From NCBI GenBank assembly GCA_025463265.1, contig JAOBWH010000166.1:1-48800 (forward strand): a DNA stretch of 48,800 nt. Direction: 5' to 3'. Made by a program: the position numbers and the translations under genes. Below, piece after piece: positions 47,676 to 48,800 of this stretch. The stretch is from Ilumatobacteraceae bacterium. GTDB lineage: Bacteria; Actinomycetota; Acidimicrobiia; Acidimicrobiales; Iamiaceae. Below the pieces are notes generated by a model, which saw only the letters and a list, made by a program, of their open reading frames with translations, did not search any database and was not told where the DNA came from. How positions within the stretch are numbered: the stretch's first letter is position 1; every line of letters begins with the position of its first letter.

Positions 47676-48800
47676 ATCGCCGCTCCCGACCGCTCCCCCT
47701 TCGCCATCTTCGACGACCCAGCCGGAGAAGACTTCTCCATCGGCGTCGAGGAGGAGTTCTTCCTCGTCGACGCCGACACCTCCGCGCTGCGCGGCGATGC
47801 CGATGTGGTGCTGGCCGACGCTCGCGTCCCGGACGGGTGCGACCTGGCCGCCGAGCTGAAGCGCTCGCAGATCGAATCCGGGTCGGCGGTCTGCCGCGAC
47901 CTCCCGGAGCTGCGCGCCTCGCTCGTCTCGCTGCGCCGCACCCTGCACGAGGCGTCGGAGGCGCACGGGGCGCGCATCGTCGCCGTCGGCACCCACCCGT
48001 TCGCCCGGCTGGGGGACGACGCCGGGACCACGCCGGAGCCCGAGTACCTGGAGCTCGACGAGACCTACGGGCACCTCGCCGCGGAGCAGGCGGTGTGCGG
48101 TGGCCACGTGCACGTGGGGGTGCGCGACCCGGAGCTGGCGATCGAGGTCATGAACCGGTGCCGGGCCTGGATCCCCACGCTCGTGGCGCTCACCGCCAAC
48201 TCCCCGTACTGGATGGGCCACGACACCAGCTACGCCAGCTACCGCACGCAGGTCTTCCACCGCTGGCCGACCGCCGGCATCCCCGAGCACCTCGACGGGC
48301 GCGCCGGGTACGACCGGGTGATCGAGCAGCTCACATCCACGGAGTCGATCGACAGTCCGGCCCGGCTGTACTGGGATGTCCGTCCGTCGGCGCGCTACCC
48401 GACCCTGGAGTTCCGCGCCGACGACGTGCCCACCACCGTGGACGAGAGCGTCGCGGTGGCCGCCCTCGTGCGGGCCCTCGTGCAGACGGCCCACGCCGAC
48501 GCCGAAGCGGAGCGGCCCTACGAGCCGCCCCGATCCGAGCTCCTCCGCTCGGCCCTGTGGCGCGCGTCGCGCTTCGGGCTGACCGAGCAGCTCGTCGACG
48601 TGCCCGCAGTGAAGCTCGGCCCGGGCCCCGTCGTCCTCGGCACCCTGCTCGAACACGTGCGCCCGGTCCTCGAGGAGCGCGACGAGTGGCAGGACGTGTT
48701 GACCACGGCCGGGTTCGTCGTGCGCGAGGGCACGGGCGCCGAGCGCCAGCGCCGGTCGCGCGCCGGCTTCGGCGCCGACGGGCTGGCGGCCGTCGTCGAC
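47676..48800 (+). CDS. Glutamate-cysteine ligase family 2 protein (YbdK-like), 3' truncated, start unresolved
   Basis: At least 375 residues of a GCS2-type carboxylate-amine ligase run to the window edge. 'FSIGVEEEFFLVDADT' is the N-terminal nucleotide/glutamate site, 'QAVCGGHVHVGVRD' the metal-binding His region, and 'YWDVRPSARYPTLEFRADD' the later motif. Family members join glutamate to cysteine or other amines using ATP. No ATG, GTG or TTG lies in frame near the expected N-terminus; the nearest GTG is at 47535, inside the divergent gene. The coordinate given is the first codon (ATC) after a GGGTAT element and is only a placeholder. A non-standard start or sequence error is possible. Confidence 0.75.
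   Translation, partial: MAAPDRSPFAIFDDPAGEDFSIGVEEEFFLVDADTSALRGDADVVLADARVPDGCDLAAELKRSQIESGSAVCRDLPELRASLVSLRRTLHEASEAHGARIVAVGTHPFARLGDDAGTTPEPEYLELDETYGHLAAEQAVCGGHVHVGVRDPELAIEVMNRCRAWIPTLVALTANSPYWMGHDTSYASYRTQVFHRWPTAGIPEHLDGRAGYDRVIEQLTSTESIDSPARLYWDVRPSARYPTLEFRADDVPTTVDESVAVAALVRALVQTAHADAEAERPYEPPRSELLRSALWRASRFGLTEQLVDVPAVKLGPGPVVLGTLLEHVRPVLEERDEWQDVLTTAGFVVREGTGAERQRRSRAGFGADGLAAVVD

Noticed and set aside
1-48800. Prophage, transposon, rRNA, tRNA and CRISPR loci
   Set aside because: No integrase, transposase, phage structural gene, terminal repeat, RNA-gene core or spaced repeat was seen; gaps between genes are all under 200 bases.

Overview
The window is GC-rich (roughly 70% by eye) and densely coded, with almost every gap under 200 bases. 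It carries 53 supportable protein genes, no rRNA, tRNA or CRISPR, and no clear mobile element. GTG starts and 4-base GTGA/ATGA stop-start overlaps are frequent. The protein families (actinobacterial-type SigB/SigF sigma factor, leaderless genes, DUF1501/DUF1800, fused branched-chain amino-acid ABC genes) suggest a chromosomal segment of a high-GC actinobacterium, perhaps Acidimicrobiia; the taxon is inference from content, not from a marker gene. Layout: 1-5.3 kb holds a truncated 2-oxoglutarate/Fe(II) oxygenase, a divergent EamA transporter and a von Willebrand factor A membrane operon. 5.4-11.3 kb has a DUF1800/DUF1501 secreted-protein pair, a formylglycine-type sulfatase, and an ATP-binding anti-sigma-type protein coupled to an unrecognised partner. 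11.4-18.4 kb has prmA, a VOC protein, a DsbB/thioredoxin pair for extracytoplasmic disulfides, a second 2OG oxygenase, and an operon of VOC, DapA-family and FMN oxidoreductase genes whose first junction lies inside a 15-bp tandem repeat. 18.4-23.4 kb has a large ATP-dependent LuxR regulator and an SDR/FMN-oxidoreductase operon. 23.6-29.0 kb is a complete branched-chain amino-acid ABC importer condensed by fusion into three main genes. 29.1-35.8 kb has glutamate decarboxylase, a type II NADH dehydrogenase operon with two DUF4239 membrane proteins, and a methyltransferase. 35.8-43.0 kb is a stress-signalling block: STAS protein, receiver-PP2C phosphatase, CHASE3 histidine kinase, receiver, CsbD protein, anti-sigma factor, SigB/SigF-type sigma factor, NarL-type regulator, second STAS protein, and an unrecognised enzyme-like protein. 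43.0-48.8 kb has an esterase lipoprotein, a DUF1269 protein, a formylglycine-generating enzyme, topoisomerase IB, small stress-like proteins and a truncated glutamate-cysteine ligase family gene. The most interesting feature is the stress system. By reading upstream regions I find repeated GNNT-N16-GGGTA promoters, the form recognised by actinobacterial SigB/SigF, in front of the anti-sigma/sigma pair, csbD, the second STAS gene, the unrecognised 214-residue protein, a 95-residue acidic protein and, 28 kb away, the other ATP-binding regulator. This suggests one sigma regulon reaching across the window and including genes of unknown function. A second class of genes has a TAnnnT box 6-11 bases before the start codon and no ribosome-binding site, indicating leaderless transcripts. 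A sulfatase with a canonical CxPSR site and the enzyme that would activate it are both present, 34 kb apart.
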